A stretch of DNA of 6,746 bases from CAKSXP01 sp964539115. GTDB taxonomy: Bacteria; Bacillota; Clostridia; Oscillospirales; Oscillospiraceae. This document shows positions 1-5,356 of this stretch, piece after piece. The stretch's first letter is position 1, and every line of letters begins with the position of its first letter. The notes under the pieces are model-generated. The model saw nothing but the letters and a program-made list of their open reading frames with translations. It ran no database searches and was not told the DNA's origin. The position numbers were made by a program, and so were the translations under genes. The DNA lies in contig CAZIHY010000101.1 of NCBI GenBank assembly GCA_964539115.1, forward strand, positions 1 through 6,746, in the 5' to 3' direction.

Positions 1-230
1 CCGTAAAAGAAATCATCGTATGTACAGCCGTAAAATTTCCTCAGTTCTATGATAACACTGGCGCGGATATTCAAATCGCCGGATTCATATTTTTCATAGG
101 TGGTCCGGCCGATATCGCATCCGCGGCGCTGCAATTCCACACATAATTTTTCCTGGGATATTTTATAATCCAGGCGCAGCTGCCGAAGGTTATCGCCGAT
201 ATTACGGTCACGCCTTATTTTCTGTTCCAT
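1..230 (-). CDS. XRE-family helix-turn-helix transcriptional regulator, N-terminal part (3' end outside window)
   Basis: Reading the minus strand from an ATG at 230 gives 76 open codons that run off the left edge of the window. The protein begins MEQKIRRDRNIGDNLRQLR. Residues 14-75 show the usual Cro/C1-type HTH pattern: NLRQLR (14-19), ISQEKL (24-29, helix 2), then TTYEKYESGDLNIR (43-56), with the conserved YExG-type turn after the recognition helix, and DDFF (72-75) closing the five-helix domain. A Shine-Dalgarno AGGTGA (complement of 235-240) sits 4 bases before the ATG, which fixes the start. The protein should bind DNA as a dimer. It is transcribed away from the hypothetical gene at 457, and the shared spacer holds repeated ATTGAC half-sites, so repression of itself and its neighbour is likely (inference). 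Whether a C-terminal sensor or peptidase domain follows cannot be seen. Confidence 0.85.
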   Translation of the reverse strand, partial: MEQKIRRDRNIGDNLRQLRLDYKISQEKLCVELQRRGCDIGRTTYEKYESGDLNIRASVIIELRKFYGCTYDDFFY

Positions 231-245
231 TGCTTCACCTCAAAA

Positions 246-322
246 ATTGACCAATATTGGTTGCAATTATTGACAGTCTATGCTATAATGAAACAGAATA
301 TTGACCGTGATACTGGTCAATA
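246..322. promoter_or_regulatory. Putative operator array: four ATTGAC half-sites in a divergent promoter region
   Basis: ATTGAC(C/A) occurs at 246-252, 269-275 and 300-306, and inverted (GGTCAAT) at 315-321. The last two form an inverted repeat, TATTGACC-8 nt-GGTCAATA (299-306/315-322). The first copy overlaps a perfect 12-bp palindrome ACCAATATTGGT (250-261). The sites flank and enter the plus-strand promoter at 261-289: one abuts the -35, one lies in the spacer, and the inverted repeat covers the expected transcript start. The leftmost also lies about 6-16 bases upstream of the regulator's ribosome binding site. This arrangement fits binding by the adjacent XRE protein, but the link is inferred from position only. 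The two dyads have different spacers (6 versus 8 bases between ACC and GGT). Confidence 0.55.
261..289 (+). promoter_or_regulatory. Sigma-A-type promoter for the hypothetical gene at 457
   Basis: -35 TTGCAA (261-266), 17-base spacer, then an extended -10, TGCTATAAT (281-289), with a perfect TATAAT hexamer. Transcription should start near 296, giving a leader of about 160 nt before the gene at 457. A TTGACA at 270-275 is too close (8 bases) to serve as the -35 for this -10. Confidence 0.7.
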
Positions 323-456
323 GCTGATTTTCTGAATAAAAAAGACGTCTGGAGATCCGGGCGCCCCATAAACGAGCACGATGTTTTCTTGTTTTCTCTG
401 AAGTCTATGAGGGCCATGTACGGAAGAGCATATAACACACACGCAGGGGAATGAGT
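323..456 (+). other. 5' leader region without a recognised gene
   Basis: About 130 bases between the operator region and the start at 457. They contain two 8-bp palindromes, AGACGTCT (343-350) and GGGCGCCC (359-366), and a 15-codon open frame from an ATG at 407 that overlaps the ATG at 451 but has no convincing Shine-Dalgarno. I recognise no riboswitch or terminator. The palindromes could form only weak structures. Confidence 0.4.
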
Positions 457-1011
457 ATGGAAAATATAGTTTATGAAAAGGATTATTCGGAGATATATGA
501 GCAGAAATCTAACGGTGAACCGGATAAATTAGTGGGTTTGATTTGGAAAGAACTGCTTCAAAGCGGCGTTTTTGATTCAATAAATGACAGGCTGAAATCT
601 GTGCCCAAAGTCGTGGTTCGGGAGGGAAAGAAGCACTATGAGTATCTTCTTGTCCGCCTGGACGAGCTGGCGAAAAATATCGGCGGCAAGATCAGGGGTG
701 TGGTAAACTATGATGGATGGGAGGCAAGCATCACGCTTGACCTGCCGTATCTGGATTTCAATGATTCGGATGGGCGGATGCTTCTGAGGGAGATCGCGGC
801 ATACGGTAATGTGATCACGATACTGGCGCCTGACAAAGACTGTATAAGGCTGGAGGTCATTATTAATTATTTTGAGGACCTTATGAGCGGCCGGGAACGG
901 GAAGCCCTGATCGAAAATGAGTTTTCAAAGCAGCAGAAGCTTGTGGATCTTATGGATGAATATTCGCGCCGAAAGAAAGAAAACCATTCCGATGACGAGC
1001 TTGAAAACTAG
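457..1011 (+). CDS. Hypothetical protein, 184 aa, unrecognised family, next to an XRE regulator
   Basis: I do not recognise this protein. The frame can begin at 451, but the Shine-Dalgarno AGGGGA (445-450) touches that ATG. The second ATG at 457 has a spacing of 6 bases and is the likely start (MENIVYEKDYSEIYE). The product is soluble, with no signal peptide or membrane segment. Residues from about 25 to 65 look helical (LVGLIWKELLQSGVF, then YEYLLVRLDELAKNIGG). Alternating hydrophobic stretches follow that suggest beta strands (GVVNYDGWEASITLDLPYL, then NVITILA and IRLEVIINYF). The C-terminal 40 residues are highly charged and probably helical (REREALIENEF, EYSRRKKENHSDDELEN). Codon use (AGG, ATA, TTA) and AT content differ from the pck gene downstream: 37-38% GC in 481-600 against 70% in 2641-2700. 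It is divergent from the XRE gene and has its own promoter, so it may be an accessory-element gene. No function is assigned. Confidence 0.7.
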   Translation: MENIVYEKDYSEIYEQKSNGEPDKLVGLIWKELLQSGVFDSINDRLKSVPKVVVREGKKHYEYLLVRLDELAKNIGGKIRGVVNYDGWEASITLDLPYLDFNDSDGRMLLREIAAYGNVITILAPDKDCIRLEVIINYFEDLMSGREREALIENEFSKQQKLVDLMDEYSRRKKENHSDDELEN

Positions 1012-1029
1012 ATAAAACACGAAAAACAA

Positions 1030-1064
1030 AAAGAGCCGCCTCTGTTTACCAGGGGTGGCTCTTT
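1030..1064. terminator. Convergent intrinsic terminator between the hypothetical gene and the cyclophilin gene
   Basis: A 15-bp stem with two G-U pairs (1030-1044 with 1050-1064) and a 5-base loop. On the minus strand the stem is followed by TTTTTGTTTTT, an excellent U-tract, so it mainly ends the isomerase transcript, 13 bases past that stop codon. On the plus strand the arm ends in CTTT and then CAATATAT, so termination of the gene ending at 1011 is probably weaker but plausible. Confidence 0.85.
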
Positions 1065-1076
1065 CAATATATCGGG

Positions 1077-1718
1077 TCATTTTTCCTCTATGGTTTTCGG
1101 CTTGCCGTAGCTCTCGCCGAAGGTCTCGATAACGACGGATTCGATCGTTATATCCTCGACAGGCTTGTCGTCGTCATCGACCTGGACGTCGCCGATCGCC
1201 TTAAACTCGTCCAGTCCTTTGATGACCTTGCCGAAAACGGCATAGTCGCCGTCATACTGCGAGGACTTGTCGCGCAGCGTGATGAAAAACTGGCTTCCCG
1301 CCGTATCGTAATAGTCGGAGTCGTTGTTGGTGCTGCCGCGGCGGGCCATCGCGACCATGCCCTCCGTCATGCTCAGGTCATTTTTCTTGTAGCCGTTGTT
1401 TGGAAATTCGCCCTCGATGCAGTAACCCGGGCCGCCGGTGCCGTCGCCGTTCGGATCGCCCATCTGGACGAGTGTATATTGCACAACGCGGTGGACCGTG
1501 AGCCCGTCATAAAAGCCGCTCTCCGCCAGCGAGATAAAGTTTTTAACGGTATTGGGCGCCTTGTCGTAATAAAGGCGGATGGTGATCTCCATACCGTTGG
1601 AGAAGGTTATCGTTGCGGTCGGGTTGCGCCGGCCCTGCGTTACGCAGCCCGCGAAGCAGGCCAGGGCGAGAGCCAGGACGACAACAAGAGAAACTGCGCG
1701 CTTTTTAAACACGGACAT
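1077..1718 (-). CDS. Cyclophilin-type peptidyl-prolyl cis-trans isomerase, exported lipoprotein
   Basis: A 213-aa protein, predicted to catalyse cis-trans isomerisation of proline peptide bonds in proteins outside the membrane. The start is taken at 1718 (MSVFKKRAVS): GGAGG (1728-1732) lies 9 bases upstream, while the in-frame ATG at 1763 lies upstream of the promoter's -10 and would not be transcribed. Residues 5-24 are a positively charged plus hydrophobic signal, with the lipid-anchor Cys25 in FAGC; the -3 residue is Phe, slightly atypical. The cyclophilin domain covers about 34-200: APNTVKNFISLA (54-65), HRV (76-78, catalytic Arg77), Gln85, GDPNGDGTGGPGY (87-99), AGSQFFI (140-146), DGDYAVFGKVIKG (156-168). 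The hydrophobic Phe expected five residues after the Arg is Thr82, and the Trp expected before DG is replaced (Gln/Tyr), so activity may be low. The gene is single, with its own promoter and terminator. Confidence 0.93.
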   Translation of the reverse strand: MSVFKKRAVSLVVVLALALACFAGCVTQGRRNPTATITFSNGMEITIRLYYDKAPNTVKNFISLAESGFYDGLTVHRVVQYTLVQMGDPNGDGTGGPGYCIEGEFPNNGYKKNDLSMTEGMVAMARRGSTNNDSDYYDTAGSQFFITLRDKSSQYDGDYAVFGKVIKGLDEFKAIGDVQVDDDDKPVEDITIESVVIETFGESYGKPKTIEEK

Positions 1719-1753
1719 TTCACTGTACCTCCGATTGGTTATTTTGTAAAAAC

Positions 1754-1782
1754 AATTTAACACATTACACGGAAAATTGCAA
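1754..1782 (-). promoter_or_regulatory. Sigma-A-type promoter for the cyclophilin lipoprotein gene
   Basis: On the minus strand: -35 TTGCAA (1777-1782), 17-base spacer, -10 TAAATT (1754-1759), preceded by an extended TG. Transcription should start near 1747, upstream of the ribosome binding site at 1728-1732. This supports the start codon at 1718 over the ATG at 1763. Confidence 0.6.
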
Positions 1783-1803
1783 TCTCAGTATGGATCAAGA
1801 CGA

Positions 1804-1832
1804 TTGATTTTTGCACGCATATGCTGTATTAT
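1804..1832 (+). promoter_or_regulatory. Sigma-A-type promoter for the PEP carboxykinase gene
   Basis: -35 TTGATT (1804-1809), 17-base spacer, -10 TATTAT (1827-1832). The expected start is near 1839, leaving a short leader with AGGAGG at 1854-1859. Its -35 lies 21 bases from that of the divergent cyclophilin promoter, so the two are back to back. Confidence 0.6.
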
Positions 1833-1847
1833 ATTATGGAATATAAT
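1820..1847 (+). promoter_or_regulatory. Candidate repressor site at the pck promoter (8+8 inverted repeat; CcpN-like boxes)
   Basis: A perfect inverted repeat, ATTATATT-ATGG-AATATAAT (1828-1847), covers the -10 and the predicted start site. Within and next to it are two 11-mers resembling the Bacillus subtilis CcpN box as I remember it (TRTGHYATAYW): TATGCTGTATT (1820-1830, 10 of 11) and TATGGAATATA (1835-1845, 9 of 11), offset by 15 bases. CcpN represses pckA and gapB during glycolytic growth in Bacillus. The repeat is directly visible; the identity of the binding protein is a guess, and AT-rich promoter DNA matches such degenerate motifs easily. Confidence 0.4.
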
Positions 1848-1865
1848 GATTTCAGGAGGCTGAAT

Positions 1866-3626
1866 ATGGCTCTTACGACCAATAAACATGTTCTTGACTG
1901 GATAGACGAGATGGCCGCGCTCACAAAGCCGGAGAAGATCGTTTGGATATCCGGTGAAGAATCCCAGCTTGAGGAGCTCCGCGCCGAGGCCGTGAGCACC
2001 GGCGAGATGATAAAGCTCAATGAGGAGAAGCTCCCCGGCTGCTACCTCCACCGCTCCGACCCCAATGACGTCGCGCGTGTCGAGGACAGGACCTTTATCT
2101 GCTCCAAAAAGCAGGAGGATGCCGGCCCAACCAACAACTGGATGGACCCTGAGGAGATGCGCGAACTGCTCCGCGGCATTTACGACGGCTGCATGGCCGG
2201 CCGCACGATGTACGTTATCCCCTATTCAATGAGCGTTGTCGGCTCCCCCTTCGCCAAGTACGGCGTTGAGCTGACCGACTCGATATATGTCGTTCTCTCC
2301 ATGGCGATCATGACTCGCATGGGCGTCGAGGTGTTTGAGGCTCTCGGCGACAGCCCCGATTTTATCAAAGGTCTGCACTCCAAGGCGGAGCTCGATCCCG
2401 AAAAGCGCTATATAGTCCACTTCCCCGAGGATAATACGATCATGTCCGTCAACTCCGGCTACGGCGGAAACGTCCTGCTTGGCAAAAAGTGCTTTGCCCT
2501 GCGCATCGCCTCCGTGCTCGGCCGCCGCGAGGACTGGATGGCGGAGCATATGCTGATACTCGGCCTCCAGAACCCGCAGGGCGAGGTCCGCTATCTCGCC
2601 GCCGCTTTCCCCTCCGCCTGCGGCAAGACCAACCTTGCCATGCTCATCCCGCCGGAGGGCTACCGCAAGGCCGGCTGGAAGGTCTGGTGTGTCGGCGACG
2701 ACATAGCCTGGCTCCGCATCGGCGAAGATGGCAGGCTCTGGGCCGTCAATCCGGAAAACGGCTTCTTCGGCGTCGCACCTGGCACCAGCGAGAAGTCCAA
2801 CCCCAACGCGCTCGCCGCGACGAAAAAGAACACCATTTTCACGAACGTTGTCCTGACGAAGGAAAATACCGTCTGGTGGGAGGGCATGGACAAAAATCCG
2901 CCCGAGGGCGCTCTCAACTGGAAGGGCGAGCCCTGGGATCCCGCCGACGGCAGCAAGGGCGCGCACCCGAACTCCCGCTTCACCGCCCCCGCTGTCAACT
3001 GCCCCTGCATAAGCCCCGAGTTTGAGAATCCGAACGGCGTTCCCATCTCCGCGATCGTCTTCGGCGGCCGCCGCGCCAAGACCGCTCCCCTGGTATATCA
3101 GTCCAGAAGCTGGGACCACGGCGTTTTCGTTGGCTCCATCATGGGCAGCGAAACGACAGCCGCCGCGACCGGCCAGGTCGGTGTTGTCCGCCGCGACCCG
3201 ATGGCTATGCTGCCATTCTGCGGCTACCACATGGGCGATTACTGGCAGCACTGGCTCGATATGGGCAAGCTGCTCAAAAATCCCCCGAAGATATTCAACG
3301 TCAACTGGTTCCGCACCGACGACGAGGGTAACTTCATCTGGCCGGGCTTCGGCGACAATATGCGCGTGCTCGAGTGGATCATGGCCCGCAGCTTCGGTGA
3401 GGCTGAGGCTGACGAGTGCGAGATAGGCTATGTCCCCCGCGTGGGCGATATAAACCTCGATGGCAGCGGCGTTGACGAGGCGACCCTCAGCGGACTGCTG
3501 GGCGTCGACCGCGAGCTGTGGCGCACCGAGTGCGAGGGCATCCGCGAGTTTTACGCCAAGTTCGGCAGTAAGCTCCCTGAAGAGCTTGCCAAGGAGCTTG
3601 AAACGCTCGAGGAGAACCTCAAGTAA
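1866..3626 (+). CDS. pckG: Phosphoenolpyruvate carboxykinase (GTP-dependent), EC 4.1.1.32
   Basis: A 586-aa cytoplasmic enzyme interconverting oxaloacetate + GTP and phosphoenolpyruvate + CO2 + GDP. It works in gluconeogenesis, or in the CO2-fixing direction in fermenting anaerobes. The start is ATG 1866 (MALTTNKHVL), with AGGAGG at 1854-1859 and spacing 6; the in-frame ATG at 1821 lies inside the promoter. Family signatures are all present: ARVEDRTFICS (70-80), the substrate-loop region HFPEDNTIMSVNSGYGGN (185-202), GKKCFALR (206-213) with metal-site Lys, His228 in AEHM, the P-loop FPSACGKTN (248-256) with the hyper-reactive Cys252, kinase-2 VGDDIAW (276-282), NPENGFFGVAPGT (295-307), FGGRRAKTAPLVY (399-411) and WPGFGDNMRVLEWI (492-505). 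The P-loop Cys and the GRR signature separate it from the unrelated ATP-dependent PckA. Length is normal to slightly short for the family. It is monocistronic, between its own promoter and terminator, with no other gluconeogenic gene in the window. Confidence 0.98.
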   Translation: MALTTNKHVLDWIDEMAALTKPEKIVWISGEESQLEELRAEAVSTGEMIKLNEEKLPGCYLHRSDPNDVARVEDRTFICSKKQEDAGPTNNWMDPEEMRELLRGIYDGCMAGRTMYVIPYSMSVVGSPFAKYGVELTDSIYVVLSMAIMTRMGVEVFEALGDSPDFIKGLHSKAELDPEKRYIVHFPEDNTIMSVNSGYGGNVLLGKKCFALRIASVLGRREDWMAEHMLILGLQNPQGEVRYLAAAFPSACGKTNLAMLIPPEGYRKAGWKVWCVGDDIAWLRIGEDGRLWAVNPENGFFGVAPGTSEKSNPNALAATKKNTIFTNVVLTKENTVWWEGMDKNPPEGALNWKGEPWDPADGSKGAHPNSRFTAPAVNCPCISPEFENPNGVPISAIVFGGRRAKTAPLVYQSRSWDHGVFVGSIMGSETTAAATGQVGVVRRDPMAMLPFCGYHMGDYWQHWLDMGKLLKNPPKIFNVNWFRTDDEGNFIWPGFGDNMRVLEWIMARSFGEAEADECEIGYVPRVGDINLDGSGVDEATLSGLLGVDRELWRTECEGIREFYAKFGSKLPEELAKELETLEENLK

Positions 3627-3646
3627 TATAATTTGTGATACGTTTT

Positions 3647-3690
3647 ACAGGCGCGTCCGGCGAGGACGCGCCTGTTTTATTTTTTGTTTT
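3647..3690 (+). terminator. Intrinsic terminator of the PEP carboxykinase gene
   Basis: A perfect 12-bp GC-rich stem (3647-3658 with 3664-3675), loop GGCGA, followed by a long T-rich run to 3690. It lies 20 bases after the stop codon. Confidence 0.93.
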
Positions 3691-3864
3691 ACAAAGCTTG
3701 TTAATGCTCTCCCCTTTTAATGACCAAAAACAAAATCGTCAGCGCAAAAAAGAACCGCCGAAAAGGGAAACAAATTTGACCAAACAACAGTCTGAATAAA
3801 AATAAACCGCGCAGAGGTCTTCTGCCGTTTCGTCAAAAAACGATGAAATTTGACAAAAAGGCTC
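3691..3864. other. Intergenic region upstream of the SGNH lipoprotein operon, no gene seen
   Basis: A-rich non-coding stretch. I see no RNA gene or credible small ORF; a 19-codon frame from 3720 lacks a Shine-Dalgarno. It contains TGAC(C/A)AAA three times (3721-3728, 3777-3784, 3851-3858). The last two extend to a 13-base direct repeat with one mismatch (AAATTTGACCAAA at 3772-3784, AAATTTGACAAAA at 3846-3858). There is also an imperfect dyad, TTTCGTC/GATGAAA (3828-3834/3842-3848), and a small GCAGA/TCTGC hairpin near 3812-3826. These could be regulator sites or an A-tract upstream element; nothing identifies a binder. Confidence 0.4.
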
Positions 3865-3893
3865 TTGCATATTTAGAAGGGCATAATTATAAT
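3865..3893 (+). promoter_or_regulatory. Sigma-A-type promoter of the SGNH-DUF4358 operon
   Basis: -35 TTGCAT (3865-3870), exactly 17 bases, then a perfect -10 TATAAT (3888-3893). Start expected near 3900, about 35 bases before the first ATG. A TTGACA at 3850-3855 is present but has no good -10 at the right distance. Confidence 0.75.
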
Positions 3894-3934
3894 TAAAATG
3901 TCAATTACAGCTTCAAGTTTTTCGGAGAAACATC

Positions 3935-4789
3935 ATGCTCAAAAGAAAATTTTCATGTATTGCAGCGCTGCTTTTGTGCGCGGCGCTTTTTTTGACTGCC
4001 TGCGGCGTTCCGCAGGACGAAAATGAGGATGAAGCGGCGGAGGATCCGACGCCTGCCGAGACCCCGGCAGAGACCCCCAATTTACCGGAGCCGGTCGCGC
4101 CCGGCTTTGTCGAGGGCGACGATATGCCCGATGTGACCCGCATACCTGTCGACCCGGAGCCGAAGGACGAGACTGCCGATCCAACAGACGAGCCGACCGA
4201 GCCGCCGGAGCCAGGGGCCGGCCCCGACGTTCCTGCGCGGGACACGCTGGCCGACGACTCGTATTTTGATGACGCGGCGTTTATCGGCAACTCCCTGATG
4301 GACGGCTTCCGTCTCTACAGCGGTCTTACAAACTGTGACGTTTACGCCAAGACAAGCATGACGGTGCTTGGAGTCGGCGACTATCTTAACCAGATGTCCT
4401 CTATCGAGTACGGCAAGATATATATCCTGCTCGGCATCAACGAGATCGGATATGAGTCCTATACCTTCAAGGACCTTTATGCGGATATGGTCGAGCGCCT
4501 TCAGAACGACCATCCTGACGCGATAATCTATATCATGGGCCTGTCGCCGGTCAGCAAGGCCAAGAGCGACTCGCATGAATATTTCAACATGGAGCATGTG
4601 AACACATATAACGAGCGGCTTTACGAGCTGGCGGAAGAAATGGGCTGCTATTATATCGACCTCTGCGATGCGCTCGCGGGGGAGGACGGCTATCTCCCCG
4701 CCGAGGTCACCTTCGACGGTATCCACTTCACCGCGGAGGAATACGGGGTATGGCTCGACTATTTGCGCACACACTATATACCTACTTGA
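3935..4789 (+). CDS. SGNH/GDSL-family hydrolase-like lipoprotein
   Basis: A 284-aa protein with a lipoprotein signal (MLKRKFSCIAALLL...) and lipobox LTAC at Cys23. A Pro/Glu/Asp/Thr-rich spacer follows (about 25-105), a typical tether across the cell wall. The SGNH domain occupies about 107-280: block I FIGNSLMDGF (116-125) with candidate nucleophile Ser120, block III LLGINEIG (165-172) with Asn169, and block V DGIHFT (261-266) with Asp261 and His264. Block I reads GNS rather than GDS, and the block II glycine is not obvious (KTSMTV around 139-144), so catalysis is likely but not certain. The family includes esterases and O-acetyl or acyl transferases acting on glycans and wall polymers; the substrate here is unknown. 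GGAG (3924-3927) with spacing 7 supports the start. It is followed after 18 bases by the DUF4358-type gene, evidently in one operon. Confidence 0.85.
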   Translation: MLKRKFSCIAALLLCAALFLTACGVPQDENEDEAAEDPTPAETPAETPNLPEPVAPGFVEGDDMPDVTRIPVDPEPKDETADPTDEPTEPPEPGAGPDVPARDTLADDSYFDDAAFIGNSLMDGFRLYSGLTNCDVYAKTSMTVLGVGDYLNQMSSIEYGKIYILLGINEIGYESYTFKDLYADMVERLQNDHPDAIIYIMGLSPVSKAKSDSHEYFNMEHVNTYNERLYELAEEMGCYYIDLCDALAGEDGYLPAEVTFDGIHFTAEEYGVWLDYLRTHYIPT

Positions 4790-4807
4790 GACGGAGGCCG
4801 ATAAACA

Positions 4808-5275
4808 ATGAAAAAAACAGTTACAACCGTTCTTGTCCTGGGTCTTATGCTCTGCGCGCTCTGCGCCTGCGGCGGTAAGGATGCGGCGGATTTCAGCCTT
4901 GACGACTGTGCGCGTGAGCTTCTCGCGAGCGACGCCTTCACGGATCTGCTAAGCCCGATAACGAACGAGACGGCGGCGGGGCTCTACGGCTTCGACGTAT
5001 CGAAGCTCAGCGAGGCGCAGGTCTATTGCTCCACCGGCGCGACCGCGGAGGAGATCGCTATCTTCAAGGCCGTGGACGAGGCTGCCGCGAAGGAGATAAA
5101 GACCGCCTGCGAGGCCCGCGTTGAGTACCAGAAGGAGAGTTACGAGAGCTATGTGCCCGAGGAGGTGCCGAAGCTCGAAAAGGCGATCGTCCGCATTAGC
5201 GGCGTTTACGTCGTCTATGTAACAGCTGCCGATTCCACAGAGGCCGGAAAGGTCCTCGACGGATTCATAAAATAA
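4808..5275 (+). CDS. DUF4358-type lipoprotein
   Basis: A 155-aa exported protein. The signal is MKKTVTTVLVLGLMLCALCAC, with the lipidated Cys21 in LCAC. The mature part (about 134 residues) resembles DUF4358 as I know it: LYGFD (59-63), the hallmark VYCSTGATAEEIAIF (72-86), then a helical stretch with R104, Q108 and YESYVPEEVPKLEKA (112-126), and a terminal strand-rich segment GVYVVYVTAAD (132-142). Function is unknown; the fold looks like a small alpha/beta domain, with no catalytic motif that I can name. GGAGG (4793-4797) lies 10 bases before the ATG. It is the second and last gene of the operon with the SGNH lipoprotein, which suggests that the two act together at the outer face of the membrane (inference). 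Confidence 0.85.
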   Translation: MKKTVTTVLVLGLMLCALCACGGKDAADFSLDDCARELLASDAFTDLLSPITNETAAGLYGFDVSKLSEAQVYCSTGATAEEIAIFKAVDEAAAKEIKTACEARVEYQKESYESYVPEEVPKLEKAIVRISGVYVVYVTAADSTEAGKVLDGFIK

Positions 5276-5288
5276 AGCGGTAATACCG

Positions 5289-5325
5289 GCCCCTCTGCAT
5301 CACCGGATGCGGAGGGGCTTTTTTT
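5289..5325 (+). terminator. Intrinsic terminator of the SGNH-DUF4358 operon
   Basis: A 12-bp GC-rich stem with one G-U pair (5289-5300 with 5307-5318), loop CACCGG, then seven Ts (5319-5325). It starts 13 bases after the stop codon. Confidence 0.95.
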
Positions 5326-5356
5326 GCGTACTGCGCGGACAAACTTGCTGAAAATG

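Noticed and set aside
270..289. TTGACA ... TATAAT pair as a promoter
   Set aside because: The spacing is only 8 bases; TTGCAA at 261-266 gives the proper 17-base spacer to the same -10, and the TTGACA belongs to the ATTGAC repeat set.
451..456. First ATG of the hypothetical gene as its start
   Set aside because: The ribosome binding site AGGGGA directly abuts this ATG with no spacer; the ATG at 457 has a proper 6-base spacing.
1821..1865. Upstream ATG extending PEPCK by 15 residues
   Set aside because: It lies within the promoter spacer and before the predicted transcript start; the ATG at 1866 has AGGAGG and begins the family-like N-terminus.
2226..3251. Long minus-strand open frame (341 codons) opposite pck
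   Set aside because: It is a composition shadow of the GC-rich pck gene: Ala/Gly/Val/Arg-rich, no domain, no ribosome binding site, and the plus-strand frame carries all PEPCK motifs.
3720..3779. 19-codon open frame in the intergenic region
   Set aside because: Preceded by CTCCCCTTTTA with no Shine-Dalgarno; Lys/Arg-rich composition simply reflects the A-rich DNA.
4082..4774. Minus-strand open frame (230 codons) opposite the SGNH lipoprotein gene
   Set aside because: Antisense of a well-supported gene with signal peptide, lipobox and catalytic blocks; no recognisable protein features of its own.
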